Virus record (IMG/VR): IMGVR_UViG_3300031673_000490
Coordinates: 1-23,671 of that record
Source of the DNA: a virus
Length of the DNA: 23,671 nucleotides
Reading direction: 5' to 3' (one strand)
Shown: positions 14,991 through 22,072 of the stretch, piece by piece
Layout of the letters: each line of letters opens with the position of its first letter
Position numbering within the stretch: position 1 is the first letter of the stretch
Made by a program: the position numbers and the translations under genes
The notes under the pieces: generated by a model
Databases searched by the model: none
Seen by the model: the letters and a program-made list of their open reading frames with translations, nothing else
Told to the model about the DNA's origin: nothing

Positions 14991-15902
14991 TCAATTTAGA
15001 TAATGTGTTGGGGCTAACATTTCGCCCTTGGTTAATAGTTCCGCTGTTCGATCCTTCTTCTTCGGTTTCGGCTCCTCAACGTCCCGCTGAGTAGCAGATC
15101 CAACGTCCCGCTGAATCTTTTCCTTTCCCGGCGTCAGGTCGTCAATCTGGTCTCCGTCCCGGAGATCATCTGGCAAACCATCCGCAACTATCGCTTTGGC
15201 CTGTTTCTGGGTATATCCTGCGTCCCGTAGGATACGTTCCAAATCACGGGCAGTCGGTGTCTGTTTTTCACCTTTGAGCTGATCAGGTACATTGGCAAAA
15301 ACAGACAGATCAAAAAAAGTGGCTTTCGCCTTCTCGTTTTTTTCACTTTCTTCAATTACGTCGATAAAACCCATTTCCAGGGCTTCCTCGGCGGTCATCC
15401 ATGTTTCGGCGGTCATAAGATCTTTGATTTCATCTTCGTCTTTCCCGGTTTTATCCATGTACGTCTTGGCAATGGTCCCACCTACCTTGTCCAAAAGATC
15501 AGCCTCTTCCCGCATGGTGTCGGCATTTCCGATAACGATAGACCAGGGGTCATGGATCATCAGAAAAGCATTCTCGGCCATACGAACTTCATCTGAGGCG
15601 AGAGCAATCACAGAAGAGATCGAGGCGGCGAGTCCATCAATATGGGTAATTGTCTTTGACTTGTGTTGCTTAATTGCATTGAATACCGCCGTTCCATCAA
15701 AGACAGACCCACCGGGCGAATTGATTCTGATATTGATGATCTTTGATTTAAGAGCGTTCAAATCCTTAACAAATTGTTCAGCACTTATGCCAAACCACGA
15801 AATCTCATCATAGATATAGACCGTAGACTCTTCAGTGGCCTTGTTTTCAATCTTATATCCAGATTTGGCCCGTGGCTTAAATGGACTTCGTTGGATTCTC
15901 AT
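14991..15902 (-). CDS. Head maturation protease, ClpP-like (peptidase S14), with C-terminal scaffold motif
   Basis: 303 aa. The ClpP core is clear: INIRINSPGGSVFDGTAVFN (residues about 56-75), the nucleophile motif DGLAASISS with Ser94, and the histidine in FLMIHDPW (His117). An acidic helix-turn segment (YMDKTGKDEDEIKDLM) follows, then the TWMTAEEALEMGFID end typical of S14 head proteases. After about residue 215 there is a tail with RDLERILRDAGYTQKQAKAI, the scaffold-like helix seen at the end of many phage proteases. An acidic, Lys-rich end follows, with the short repeat QRDV twice. It cleaves the capsid N-domains inside the prohead. AAGGAGG precedes ATG 15902; the stop is 14 bp before the capsid start. 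A terminator-like structure lies just upstream. Confidence 0.92.
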   Translation of the reverse strand: MRIQRSPFKPRAKSGYKIENKATEESTVYIYDEISWFGISAEQFVKDLNALKSKIINIRINSPGGSVFDGTAVFNAIKQHKSKTITHIDGLAASISSVIALASDEVRMAENAFLMIHDPWSIVIGNADTMREEADLLDKVGGTIAKTYMDKTGKDEDEIKDLMTAETWMTAEEALEMGFIDVIEESEKNEKAKATFFDLSVFANVPDQLKGEKQTPTARDLERILRDAGYTQKQAKAIVADGLPDDLRDGDQIDDLTPGKEKIQRDVGSATQRDVEEPKPKKKDRTAELLTKGEMLAPTHYLN

Positions 15903-15929
15903 TTGATTTTCCTCCTTGATTTCAGGGCA

Positions 15930-15990
15930 AAGAAAAAGGGGCGAAGTACAGGCGGGATTACTCCCGGTATAGGCCCTATACTTGCCCCTT
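15930..15990 (-). terminator. Long terminator-like branched hairpin upstream of the head protease
   Basis: AAGGGGCGAAGTA (15936-15948) pairs with TACTTGCCCCTT (15979-15990) with a single bulged base. The interior holds two more dyads (CGGGA/TCCCG and the palindrome TATAGGCCCTATA). On the minus strand the second arm runs into TTTTTCTTT, so it can act as an intrinsic terminator. It stands between the 79-aa gene and the protease-capsid pair, so it may be an attenuator that protein or RNA contacts relieve. Confidence 0.75.
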
Positions 15991-16044
15991 GATTTCTTTT
16001 GATCCCTTAACCCGTCAGTTAAGAGATGCCCTGATTTTTATTTG

Positions 16045-16284
16045 TCAGCTAATCTTACGTTTCAATTCTAATACTTCAAACCTCAACTCATTATCACACG
16101 AAGTACAAACAGCTTTTCCTTCCATCTCATATTCAGGGATATCAATATCATATAGCCCCGCATCTTCAAAAAATCGTGGATTAAATACTTTTCCAGTAGC
16201 TATCAAGCCATTAATACAATCAATTCCTACAATTTCCGTTTTTCTATTAAATATTATTGTGGGTTTTTCAACTCGTTTATCCAT
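16045..16284 (-). CDS. Small CxxC protein of unknown function
   Basis: 79 aa. It reads MDKRVEKPTIIFNRKTEIVG early and has one Cys pair near the end (AVCTSCDNELRFEVLELKRK); another Cys sits at IDCINGLI. A single CxxC could be half of a zinc site or a redox motif. AGGGAG nine bases before ATG 16284 supports translation. It is the last gene before the terminator-like hairpin at 15930-15990. No family recognised; most likely an accessory protein carried between portal and protease. Confidence 0.6.
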   Translation of the reverse strand: MDKRVEKPTIIFNRKTEIVGIDCINGLIATGKVFNPRFFEDAGLYDIDIPEYEMEGKAVCTSCDNELRFEVLELKRKIS

Positions 16285-16316
16285 AATATCAAGCTCCCTA
16301 TCCTGATTATTAATTT

Positions 16317-16541
16317 CTACTTTTTTTTAAACCCTAAGCATTTCCCATTTGCATCCAAATGCACATCCATGCATCCACATTGATAAACACCGGGAAGTGG
16401 ACTGACATTGAATTGACATTCCCCATTGTCACAAGTAAGGCCGACTTTTCTCAGTTTGCAGCCCTTAGGAGTCCACTGTTTGCATTCTTTCGCGATGCAG
16501 AAATATCGACCAAAGCTTTTTCGCCAGGTTGGTTTTTCCAT
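16317..16541 (-). CDS. Cys-rich small protein, probable metal-binding
   Basis: 74 aa with eight Cys (positions about 15, 20, 28, 37, 42, 55, 57 and 68: FCIAKECKQW, KGCKLRKVGLTC, GECQFN, YQCGCMDV, GKCLGF). The spacing suggests two zinc sites or disulfides. There is no signal peptide, so metal binding is more likely. GGAGG seven bases before ATG 16541 is a strong start. The gene overlaps the end of the portal-methyltransferase frame by 91 nt in another frame. This overlap may be a sign that the methyltransferase reading continues past its natural end. No family recognised. Confidence 0.65.
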   Translation of the reverse strand: MEKPTWRKSFGRYFCIAKECKQWTPKGCKLRKVGLTCDNGECQFNVSPLPGVYQCGCMDVHLDANGKCLGFKKK

Positions 16542-18499
16542 TTCTGGACCTCCGATACAATTATCAAATGCTTTTCGCCTGCTTCATCGAACTCATCTTC
16601 GACCGTAGTATATATGTCCAACACCTTAAAATTATGCTCTTTGAGAAGATCGATATATTCATTTACATTAATGAACTCCTGTTTTGTTCCGTCTATTTTT
16701 TCAACATTTGAATAAATGTAAATAAATGACAATCCATTCTTTTTTAAAACACGGCGTATTTCTGGGATGCTTTTCCCCATATTAGTCGAATGGAGAACAC
16801 TTAAAGTAAAAACAGCATCAAAATTTTTATCATCAAACTGTAGATTCTCAGCATTTCCTACCTGAAAAGCTACTTTAACCCCTGCATTTTCAGCATTCTC
16901 TTTTGCTATCTCTATCGCTTCAGGGACAAAGTCTATTGCAGTAACAGTAAGGCCGGCCAATGCAAAAAGAATGGAATCGCGGCCTCCGCCGCAACCAATC
17001 TCAAGAACAGATTTTTTGCCTTTATCAATAAGTTCTTGTGCGAAATCTTGAGCAAATTTCGACGGCTGCATATCATCAGCCCAATGAGCATTCCCTTCCT
17101 TATAGAGTTTTTCCCAATCTACGTTTTCTTTTTTTCGATCTAAAATGCGATGTGGTAACAATTTCAACTTCGATTTTACTCCTTCATTTCCTGTTTTCTG
17201 TTCTATTTGCTTTGGCTGTGGTTGCTTGCCAGTATTCTTAGCGAGATATTCATCGAACTTGCTAACCGGGATCAACCCTGTCGGCATCCAAAGTTCATCG
17301 GCCATCGGGTCTTCGCTGGGGTTCAAATCTTCTTTTGACCTGACCTCATTCGGCGTCATAATACCCGATCCAATCATTAATTTATAAAACAGAGCCCTAT
17401 CTTTACTATTTGCCCTCAAAAGGCCCTCAACAATATGCTTAAAATAGAGGTTTTGCTTTTGTTCTGCGGGTGATAGTAATTGCATGACATAATTCTGTTC
17501 GAGCCGAACCAGCCACGGCAAAATTGAATCCATGACAAAAGACATCTGCTCAGATTCAATATTATTGAAAGAAGATTTAGTCATTTCTTTCAATTTATGA
17601 ACGGGCAAATTATACCATCTCGCTATATCTGTGATATTGAACGTCCGGCTTTCAATGAATTGCGAATCGGTGGGCGGGATGCCGATTTTGTCAAGCGTCA
17701 TACCATCTTCCAGCAACATCAACCGGTGAGACTTTCCCAATCCGCTGTAGCTCTCTGTTAATGATTTTTTCAGGTTCTTGTGGGCGTTTGCATTCAATTG
17801 GCCCGGATGTGAAACAATAACCCCAGGGTGCGTACCCTGTCCGAAGTACAATTCCCCGAATGTCTCCAATGCCATGCCCAGGCCAATCGACTTCCGGGCC
17901 ATTGCGATAACCGAATATCCAACAAAACCATCAAATCCGAGCCCTGGAACGTGCAAAATCTGCTCTCTGGGGAGTGTTTTCGTCTCATTTCCCACCCTGA
18001 TATCATAAACCAGCTTCCCATCCCGGATATCAACAGCCGTCACCCTATTCGGTGCAATAGGCCATAACTCCACAATATCACCATAGCCATTAAAGACCTT
18101 TTCAGCATAACCATTGCCCCACGCCAGAATATGAGCCATAAAAGTCTCACGGCCTGCCATGGCAGTTACATACGGATTCCACTTGGTGTGTATTACATTG
18201 TAGAGGGGGTTTTTATCAAATACTTGCTTGGTTTTGCCGGTTTGTTGCATTAAATGGAGAGGAAGTGAACCCACCGTCCCGGATATTAAGGAAAGGGCAT
18301 TATAAACGGCGGAATAAGTAAGGGCGGTTTCTTCTGTAACAGTTTCACCGGATTGAGATTGGGAACCTCGGAGATTCCAAAGCGAACGATCCCATGCTTT
18401 AGGGTCGTTGAGACTGAGATTAAAAATCTTTTTAGTCCCGTGCTTGATTTTTTGACCAGTGTACCAAGCAAGAATATTGATTTTAGTGAGTAGGTTCAC
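16451..18499 (-). CDS. Portal protein fused to a C-terminal class I SAM-dependent methyltransferase
   Basis: 682 aa, GTG start with GGAG seven bases upstream. Residues 1 to about 425 are an HK97-family portal: SAVYNALSLISGTVGSLPLH, the FMAHILAWGNGYAEKVFNGYG segment, LPREQILHVPGLGFDGFVGYSVI, and ARWYNLPVHKLKEMTKSSFNNIE with the downstream YVMQLLSP region and GIMTPNEVRSKEDLNP. From about 458 to 650 there is a complete methyltransferase: WEKLYKEGNAHWADDMQPSK, motif I SVLEIGCGGGRDSILFA, motif II TAIDFVPEAIEIAKENAE, GNAENLQFDDKNFDAVFTLS, LHSTNMGKSIPEIRRVLKKNG. The portal is the dodecameric DNA channel; adding an enzyme domain is unusual. The last about 30 residues overlap the next gene in a different frame. 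An A7 run sits at the domain boundary (17129-17135). The methyl acceptor is unknown. Confidence 0.9.
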   Translation of the reverse strand: MNLLTKINILAWYTGQKIKHGTKKIFNLSLNDPKAWDRSLWNLRGSQSQSGETVTEETALTYSAVYNALSLISGTVGSLPLHLMQQTGKTKQVFDKNPLYNVIHTKWNPYVTAMAGRETFMAHILAWGNGYAEKVFNGYGDIVELWPIAPNRVTAVDIRDGKLVYDIRVGNETKTLPREQILHVPGLGFDGFVGYSVIAMARKSIGLGMALETFGELYFGQGTHPGVIVSHPGQLNANAHKNLKKSLTESYSGLGKSHRLMLLEDGMTLDKIGIPPTDSQFIESRTFNITDIARWYNLPVHKLKEMTKSSFNNIESEQMSFVMDSILPWLVRLEQNYVMQLLSPAEQKQNLYFKHIVEGLLRANSKDRALFYKLMIGSGIMTPNEVRSKEDLNPSEDPMADELWMPTGLIPVSKFDEYLAKNTGKQPQPKQIEQKTGNEGVKSKLKLLPHRILDRKKENVDWEKLYKEGNAHWADDMQPSKFAQDFAQELIDKGKKSVLEIGCGGGRDSILFALAGLTVTAIDFVPEAIEIAKENAENAGVKVAFQVGNAENLQFDDKNFDAVFTLSVLHSTNMGKSIPEIRRVLKKNGLSFIYIYSNVEKIDGTKQEFINVNEYIDLLKEHNFKVLDIYTTVEDEFDEAGEKHLIIVSEVQKWKNQPGEKALVDISASRKNANSGLLRAAN
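17129..17135 (-). promoter_or_regulatory. A7 slippery run at the portal/methyltransferase junction (possible frameshift site)
   Basis: On the coding strand the reading is GAT CGA AAA AAA GAA, giving the A-AAA-AAA heptamer in the X-XXY-YYZ register. In the normal frame the fusion continues. After a -1 slip the next codons read RKRRLGKTL and then TAA, giving a portal of about 466 aa without the methyltransferase; a +1 slip also stops within a few codons. No obvious downstream stimulatory hairpin or upstream SD was seen. Confidence 0.4.
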
Positions 18500-18656
18500 A
18501 TAAAGACTCCACCTGTTAAAGTTATATGTTTTTAAGGTGAAAATTGATGATATGTAATATTATGGCAGGAGAAAAAGTAAAACTCTATACCCTAATTATC
18601 AAAATTATTACATTTTTGTCGGTTTTTTTTCTACGGAATGACTACCCAACCCTGTT
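18500..18656. other. Non-coding gap before the portal gene
   Basis: 157 bp of AT-rich sequence with A and T runs (A8 on the minus strand near 18624-18631) and no open frame of note on either strand. I looked for a promoter driving the portal gene and found no convincing -35/-10 pair. It may contain a regulatory site for the adjacent HTH proteins; this is a guess from position. Confidence 0.4.
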
Positions 18657-18893
18657 TTATAACCATTTTTGACCTAAAAGACGAAATTTAAGAATAGATT
18701 CTCTTGAAATGAAAATAATGCCGGCAGGTTTTTCGGCTATCAATTTGCCATGATCGATCCAGAGGCGAATCGTGCGTTCATGTACTCCGAAGTATTGAGC
18801 GGCCTCACTGACCCGCAAAAGTTTTTTATCTGGAAGGTCTGAAAGATCATTGTGATCATCGATTGTTATTGTTTTTGGTTTGTTCTCTACCAT
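18657..18893 (-). CDS. Excisionase/MerR-like helix-turn-helix DNA-binding protein (copy 2)
   Basis: 78 aa from ATG 18893, chosen because AAAAGGAGA precedes it; an upstream TTG (18929) would begin inside the stop region of the neighbour. After an acidic lead (ITIDDHNDLSDLPDK) comes LRVSEAAQYFGVHERTIRLW, the HTH of the HTH_17/excisionase group, then IDHGKLIAEKPAG and the wing IIFISRESILKF. These small proteins bind DNA as regulators or recombination directionality factors. It is a paralogue of the gene immediately upstream, sharing the order SEAA-FGV-RLW-DHG-SRESIL. Position between terminase and portal is unusual for a regulator. Confidence 0.8.
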   Translation of the reverse strand: MVENKPKTITIDDHNDLSDLPDKKLLRVSEAAQYFGVHERTIRLWIDHGKLIAEKPAGIIFISRESILKFRLLGQKWL

Positions 18894-18909
18894 GGGTTGC
18901 TTTCTCCTT

Positions 18910-19224
18910 TTATAACACAGGCCCGACAATAAGATGGCTGACCTTAACCCTCAATATAGACTCCCTGGACACCCTGATAAAGCCTCGGTCGTCTATGCCT
19001 GCTAGGTGGCCATGGTCGAACCACAGCCTGGCGCACTTGTCATCAACCCCTAAAAACCGTGCCGCTTCGTCAACAGAGAAATACGGTCGATCTTCAAGGC
19101 CGGAATTGTCTTTAACTTCGGGTTCCTTTACTATTTCCGGTGTTTCGTCCTGTTTTTCAAGCTCTTTTACGGGTTCAACTGCCTTTACTTCTTTAACTTG
19201 CTTTGGTCTGCCTCGTTTTGCCAT
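18910..19224 (-). CDS. Excisionase/MerR-like helix-turn-helix DNA-binding protein (copy 1)
   Basis: 104 aa. The N-terminus MAKRGRPKQVKEVKAVEPVK has an AT-hook-like RGRPK core, followed by a long charged linker rich in K, E and V. The HTH is PYFSVDEAARFLGVDDKCAR followed by LWFDHGHLAGIDDRGFIRVS and RESIL. Compared with the downstream copy, the helix and wing positions align (xSxxEAAxxxGVxxxxxRLWxDHGxL...SRESIL), so the two arose by tandem duplication and then diverged. GGAG about ten bases before ATG 19224, within the stop of the 50-aa gene. It could control the portal/head transcript from the AT-rich gap below; that is inference. Confidence 0.8.
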   Translation of the reverse strand: MAKRGRPKQVKEVKAVEPVKELEKQDETPEIVKEPEVKDNSGLEDRPYFSVDEAARFLGVDDKCARLWFDHGHLAGIDDRGFIRVSRESILRVKVSHLIVGPVL

Positions 19225-19228
19225 TGTG

Positions 19229-19381
19229 TTATTCTCCTTTCGTTATGAAATGAAATCCAGTATTATTAAAATAATAAAGTTTATCGGCCCCAACTCTACA
19301 GGCCAGTATTTGAATTAATCTTAAACGTAACAGCCAAATAGCTATATTGTCTGGAATTGGATAACCACCTTCATTATTCAT
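19229..19381 (-). CDS. Small 50-aa protein, missed by length cut-offs
   Basis: ATG 19381 overlaps the TGA of the YopX-family gene (ATGA) and has GGAGG five bases upstream. The frame stays open for 50 codons to TAA at 19229-19231, four bases before the next ATG, filling the only apparent gap in this stretch. The product begins MNNEGGYPIPDNIAIWLLRL and continues with a hydrophobic, Leu-rich segment (RLIQILACRVGADKLYYFNN), ending FHFITKGE. It may be one amphipathic helix and a short hairpin. No family recognised. The tight fit on both sides makes it very likely real. Confidence 0.7.
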   Translation of the reverse strand: MNNEGGYPIPDNIAIWLLRLRLIQILACRVGADKLYYFNNTGFHFITKGE

Positions 19382-19752
19382 GGGGTCCTCCTTTTAGGCT
19401 TTCGCTTTATTAATTCAGGATTCTCATAAATATTTCCGATAACTTCGATGTCATCATAGGAACAAACTTCCTGATCTAAGACAAAAGAACTGAATCCCAT
19501 TTGGAAAGAGGCTGTGCTTTCATCATATTCAACAATGAGTATATCATTATAATATTTTATTAAATCTCCTTCCCAAACATCTTTCCCGTTTTTGTCTTTT
19601 AATCCAGTAAATTGCATCAGGATAATTTCTGGATCATCTTTATCTGGGAATTCAGAGCCATAACCTGTGACAGGACTCATGTCGCTAAAAAATTCTAAAT
19701 CCCATTGTTTCATTTTATTTTTTATCCATGCTCTAAATTTTATTTCTCTCAT
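19378..19752 (-). CDS. YopX family protein
   Basis: 124 aa. It starts [17 protein letters not shown] and contains [20 protein letters not shown] followed by LIKYYND, the signature of YopX proteins ('REIKFRAWD...M', '[20 protein letters not shown]'), then [12 protein letters not shown] near the end. The family is widespread in phages and prophages and its biochemical role is not established. A GGAGG lies before ATG 19752. It sits 14 bp after the large terminase, in the late transcript rather than among early genes where YopX is often found. Confidence 0.9.
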   Translation of the reverse strand: [124 protein letters not shown]

Positions 19753-19765
19753 TTCAAACCTCCTT

Positions 19766-21559
19766 TCATAATTGCATGCGTTCTTTTATTTGGGCTTCAC
19801 TTAATCCATCATACGCTGATTTAACTGGCCCGCCCTTGAGCATAGCGCGACCTATGGCCATCACGAGCGCGACTGCACCGTCGATCTTATTTTCAACATT
19901 GCTTTTCGTTGGATAGTAATATTTTACCGGCCCACCACGGCTTTCCTTCAGAATGACGTTAGAAATCATCCAACCCAGGACCGGATCTCCATCGTGCCAT
20001 ATCTGTTTTGCTGCTATTCTGGCTTCAAGCTCCTTCATAGGTTCACTCATTAACGCAGGGCCTTGATTTATCTCGATACAGGTGTCCTCTTTGGTCCATT
20101 CCATGACATTACTGATAATATAACCCGCTTCCCTTGGATCGAATGCAAGCTGCATTATCGGATGGTCTTCATTTATTAATTTTAAATCATCCTCGATAAA
20201 TTTTTGATCTGTCCTTTCACCGGGCGTCTGGATAATATAGCCCTGCTTAACCCATAATTCATATAGTCTGCGCTGTTGCTGCTTAGAATTTTTTATTGTC
20301 TCTCCGCATAGATAATGCTTACTAAATACGGCAAATCCTTTCACAAATTCAAAGAGTAAAACCAAAGAACAAATATCAATTTTACTTGCCAAATCGAGGC
20401 CAGCATAACAGGGTACACCAATAAAATCCTTAATATTAAGTGAATTATCCCGACAAGCATTCCACTTTTCCGCAGGCATCCATATAATTTCGCCTTCGAC
20501 CCAGATGCAAAAATTCAACCTTTTAACAATACTTTCCTGCATCGGCATGGCCTTTGCTTCCTCGACCTGCCGCCGGAGGTAGTCTTTGAATGGGGCCCCC
20601 AGGTATGGCATGTTCGGATTTGCCTTGATCCAATTTTTCTCATCTCGCCAGTCATCACAATCAGGGCAGCCGTCCTGGGGCACCGTTTTCCCATCCGCCG
20701 CGCACTTCTCGCATACATCAAGCCCGGACATTATACCAAACCAGGCATCGTCCTTGATGATTCCCTCGAGTATTTTCTCGCTGTAATCATGATGTTGATA
20801 GCAAATTGAGTGACGGTCGTAGCCGGCATTCGTTATCTCGAACACCAGGGCCTGACGCCTTGTTTTTGTTCCGGCGCTCATCTTACGCACTACCATATCA
20901 TTCGGGTGCTCATGGATCTCATCAAGCAGGGCAACGTGAGGCCGCTTGCCATCCAGGCCCCTATGCTCGGAGGATATTGCACGGAAAAAGCTGTTTTCGA
21001 TATGATAGGCTATGTTGTGTTTATCGATTTGTAGCAGGTCCCGGAGTGATTCGGATTTTTCGGCAAAGGTTCTGGCATCCCGGAAGGTAATCCCGGCCTG
21101 CTCCCTGGTGGTTGCGGCCGCATAGATCTCAGCCCCTGGCTCTGAATCAAAGACAAGGCAATAAAGCCCAACTCCGGCAGCACTTGGGGTTTTTCCAGAA
21201 CCTTTTGCTTGCTCGATATAAGCCGTCCTGAATCGCCTAAACCCATCTTTTTTGCGCTTCCAGCCAAAGATTGACCCAATTATAAATTTCTGGTTAGGGG
21301 TGAGTTTAAAAGGCTGGTCTGAAAAGTCGCCCTCATAGAATATCAGGAAGTTTCGGAAAAAATTTATTATTTTATTAGCTGCGTTATGGTCAAAATATAA
21401 TCCTCTAATTGCCTTTTTAGGTGTTTTGTGAATCCATGGCTTATCAATACAATGTCGTTTACATGCTAATCTCGTCCATTTATTAGCAGGTATCTTTCTG
21501 GAAATAACGTCCCTTGCATATACATGGATAGGGTGTTTATATTCTTTAGATTGACCCAT
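19766..21559 (-). CDS. Terminase large subunit (ATPase-nuclease) with an inserted zinc knuckle
   Basis: 597 aa from ATG 21559, which has AGGAG five bases upstream; an in-frame GTG two codons earlier overlaps this SD. The ATPase half has Walker A EQAKGSGKT (about residues 116-124) and Walker B HVALLDEIHEH (about 208-218), with AAATTREQA between them. The nuclease half has YAGLDLASKID (Asp389), LAFDPREAG (Asp474) and NKIDGAVALVMA (Asp560). This is the Terminase_1 type motor that packages DNA through the portal and cuts concatemers. Residues about 283-301 read CEKCAADGKTVPQDGCPDC, a CX2C-X11-CX2C zinc-binding insert between the two halves. It overlaps the small terminase by 14 nt. Confidence 0.94.
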   Translation of the reverse strand: MGQSKEYKHPIHVYARDVISRKIPANKWTRLACKRHCIDKPWIHKTPKKAIRGLYFDHNAANKIINFFRNFLIFYEGDFSDQPFKLTPNQKFIIGSIFGWKRKKDGFRRFRTAYIEQAKGSGKTPSAAGVGLYCLVFDSEPGAEIYAAATTREQAGITFRDARTFAEKSESLRDLLQIDKHNIAYHIENSFFRAISSEHRGLDGKRPHVALLDEIHEHPNDMVVRKMSAGTKTRRQALVFEITNAGYDRHSICYQHHDYSEKILEGIIKDDAWFGIMSGLDVCEKCAADGKTVPQDGCPDCDDWRDEKNWIKANPNMPYLGAPFKDYLRRQVEEAKAMPMQESIVKRLNFCIWVEGEIIWMPAEKWNACRDNSLNIKDFIGVPCYAGLDLASKIDICSLVLLFEFVKGFAVFSKHYLCGETIKNSKQQQRRLYELWVKQGYIIQTPGERTDQKFIEDDLKLINEDHPIMQLAFDPREAGYIISNVMEWTKEDTCIEINQGPALMSEPMKELEARIAAKQIWHDGDPVLGWMISNVILKESRGGPVKYYYPTKSNVENKIDGAVALVMAIGRAMLKGGPVKSAYDGLSEAQIKERMQL

Positions 21560-22028
21560 CTTCACTCCTTCTAAACTTCTCAGCTTTGCTGGCCGATCTT
21601 GGTTTATCCACCTTCAGGTTTACACGACTTGACGCACCCCCCGCGCCAAGCAGGACAGCATTTTTCATAAGGCGTTCCTCAGCTTCTTTTACTACTCTAC
21701 ACCATGGATTTATTTTCGGTTCCCCTGATTTATTAACCCAGACAGGCCCTCTCTCGCGCATTTTTTCTACAGCATCACACCAATCGCTAAACCGTTGACA
21801 ATACAAGGCAAGTGTGGTCATGTCCGCTTCCGTCATTAAGCCTACATTGTCTAAAATAGAGGCCATCCTTCGCCATTCTTTCCTGGCTATTTTATCGAGG
21901 ATTTTGGGATATCGAGGTATCTTCTCTGGGGGCTGGGGTTCCTGGTCACGGGGTTTCTTATGCGTGTGGGCAGTCCCACCACGGATATCTATGATTTTGG
22001 AGGGGATTGACTTGCGACCTTTTGACAT
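21546..22028 (-). CDS. Terminase small subunit, P27 family
   Basis: 160 aa. The start MSKGRKSIPSKIIDIRGG suits the P27 pattern (basic, then K-x-x-x-x-x-G). The core has WRRMASILDNVGLMTEADMT followed by TLALYCQRFSDW, with NPWCRVVKEAEERLMKNAVL and GASSRVNL after it; all are family hallmarks. It recognises the packaging site and loads the large subunit. It is the first gene of the late transcript. The SD is very poor (TGAGGC touching the ATG), and the promoter's -10 ends six bases before the ATG, so the message may be leaderless. Confidence 0.9.
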   Translation of the reverse strand: MSKGRKSIPSKIIDIRGGTAHTHKKPRDQEPQPPEKIPRYPKILDKIARKEWRRMASILDNVGLMTEADMTTLALYCQRFSDWCDAVEKMRERGPVWVNKSGEPKINPWCRVVKEAEERLMKNAVLLGAGGASSRVNLKVDKPRSASKAEKFRRSEDGSI

Positions 22029-22034
22029 GCCTCA

Positions 22035-22063
22035 TATATACTTAATTTAACTCAACTTGTCAA
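22035..22063 (-). promoter_or_regulatory. Consensus sigma70 late promoter, probably leaderless
   Basis: On the minus strand TTGACA (22063-22058, six of six), a 17-bp spacer and TATATA (22040-22035) precede the small terminase. The expected start site, about seven bases after the -10, is 22028, the A of the ATG. The -35 lies inside a CTTGACAAG near-palindrome, a possible operator. Confidence 0.75.
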
Positions 22064-22072
22064 GGCCTTTCT

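Noticed and set aside
15292-15813. 173-aa plus-strand open frame
   Set aside because: Antisense to the well-supported ClpP-like protease; no RBS and no recognisable motifs.
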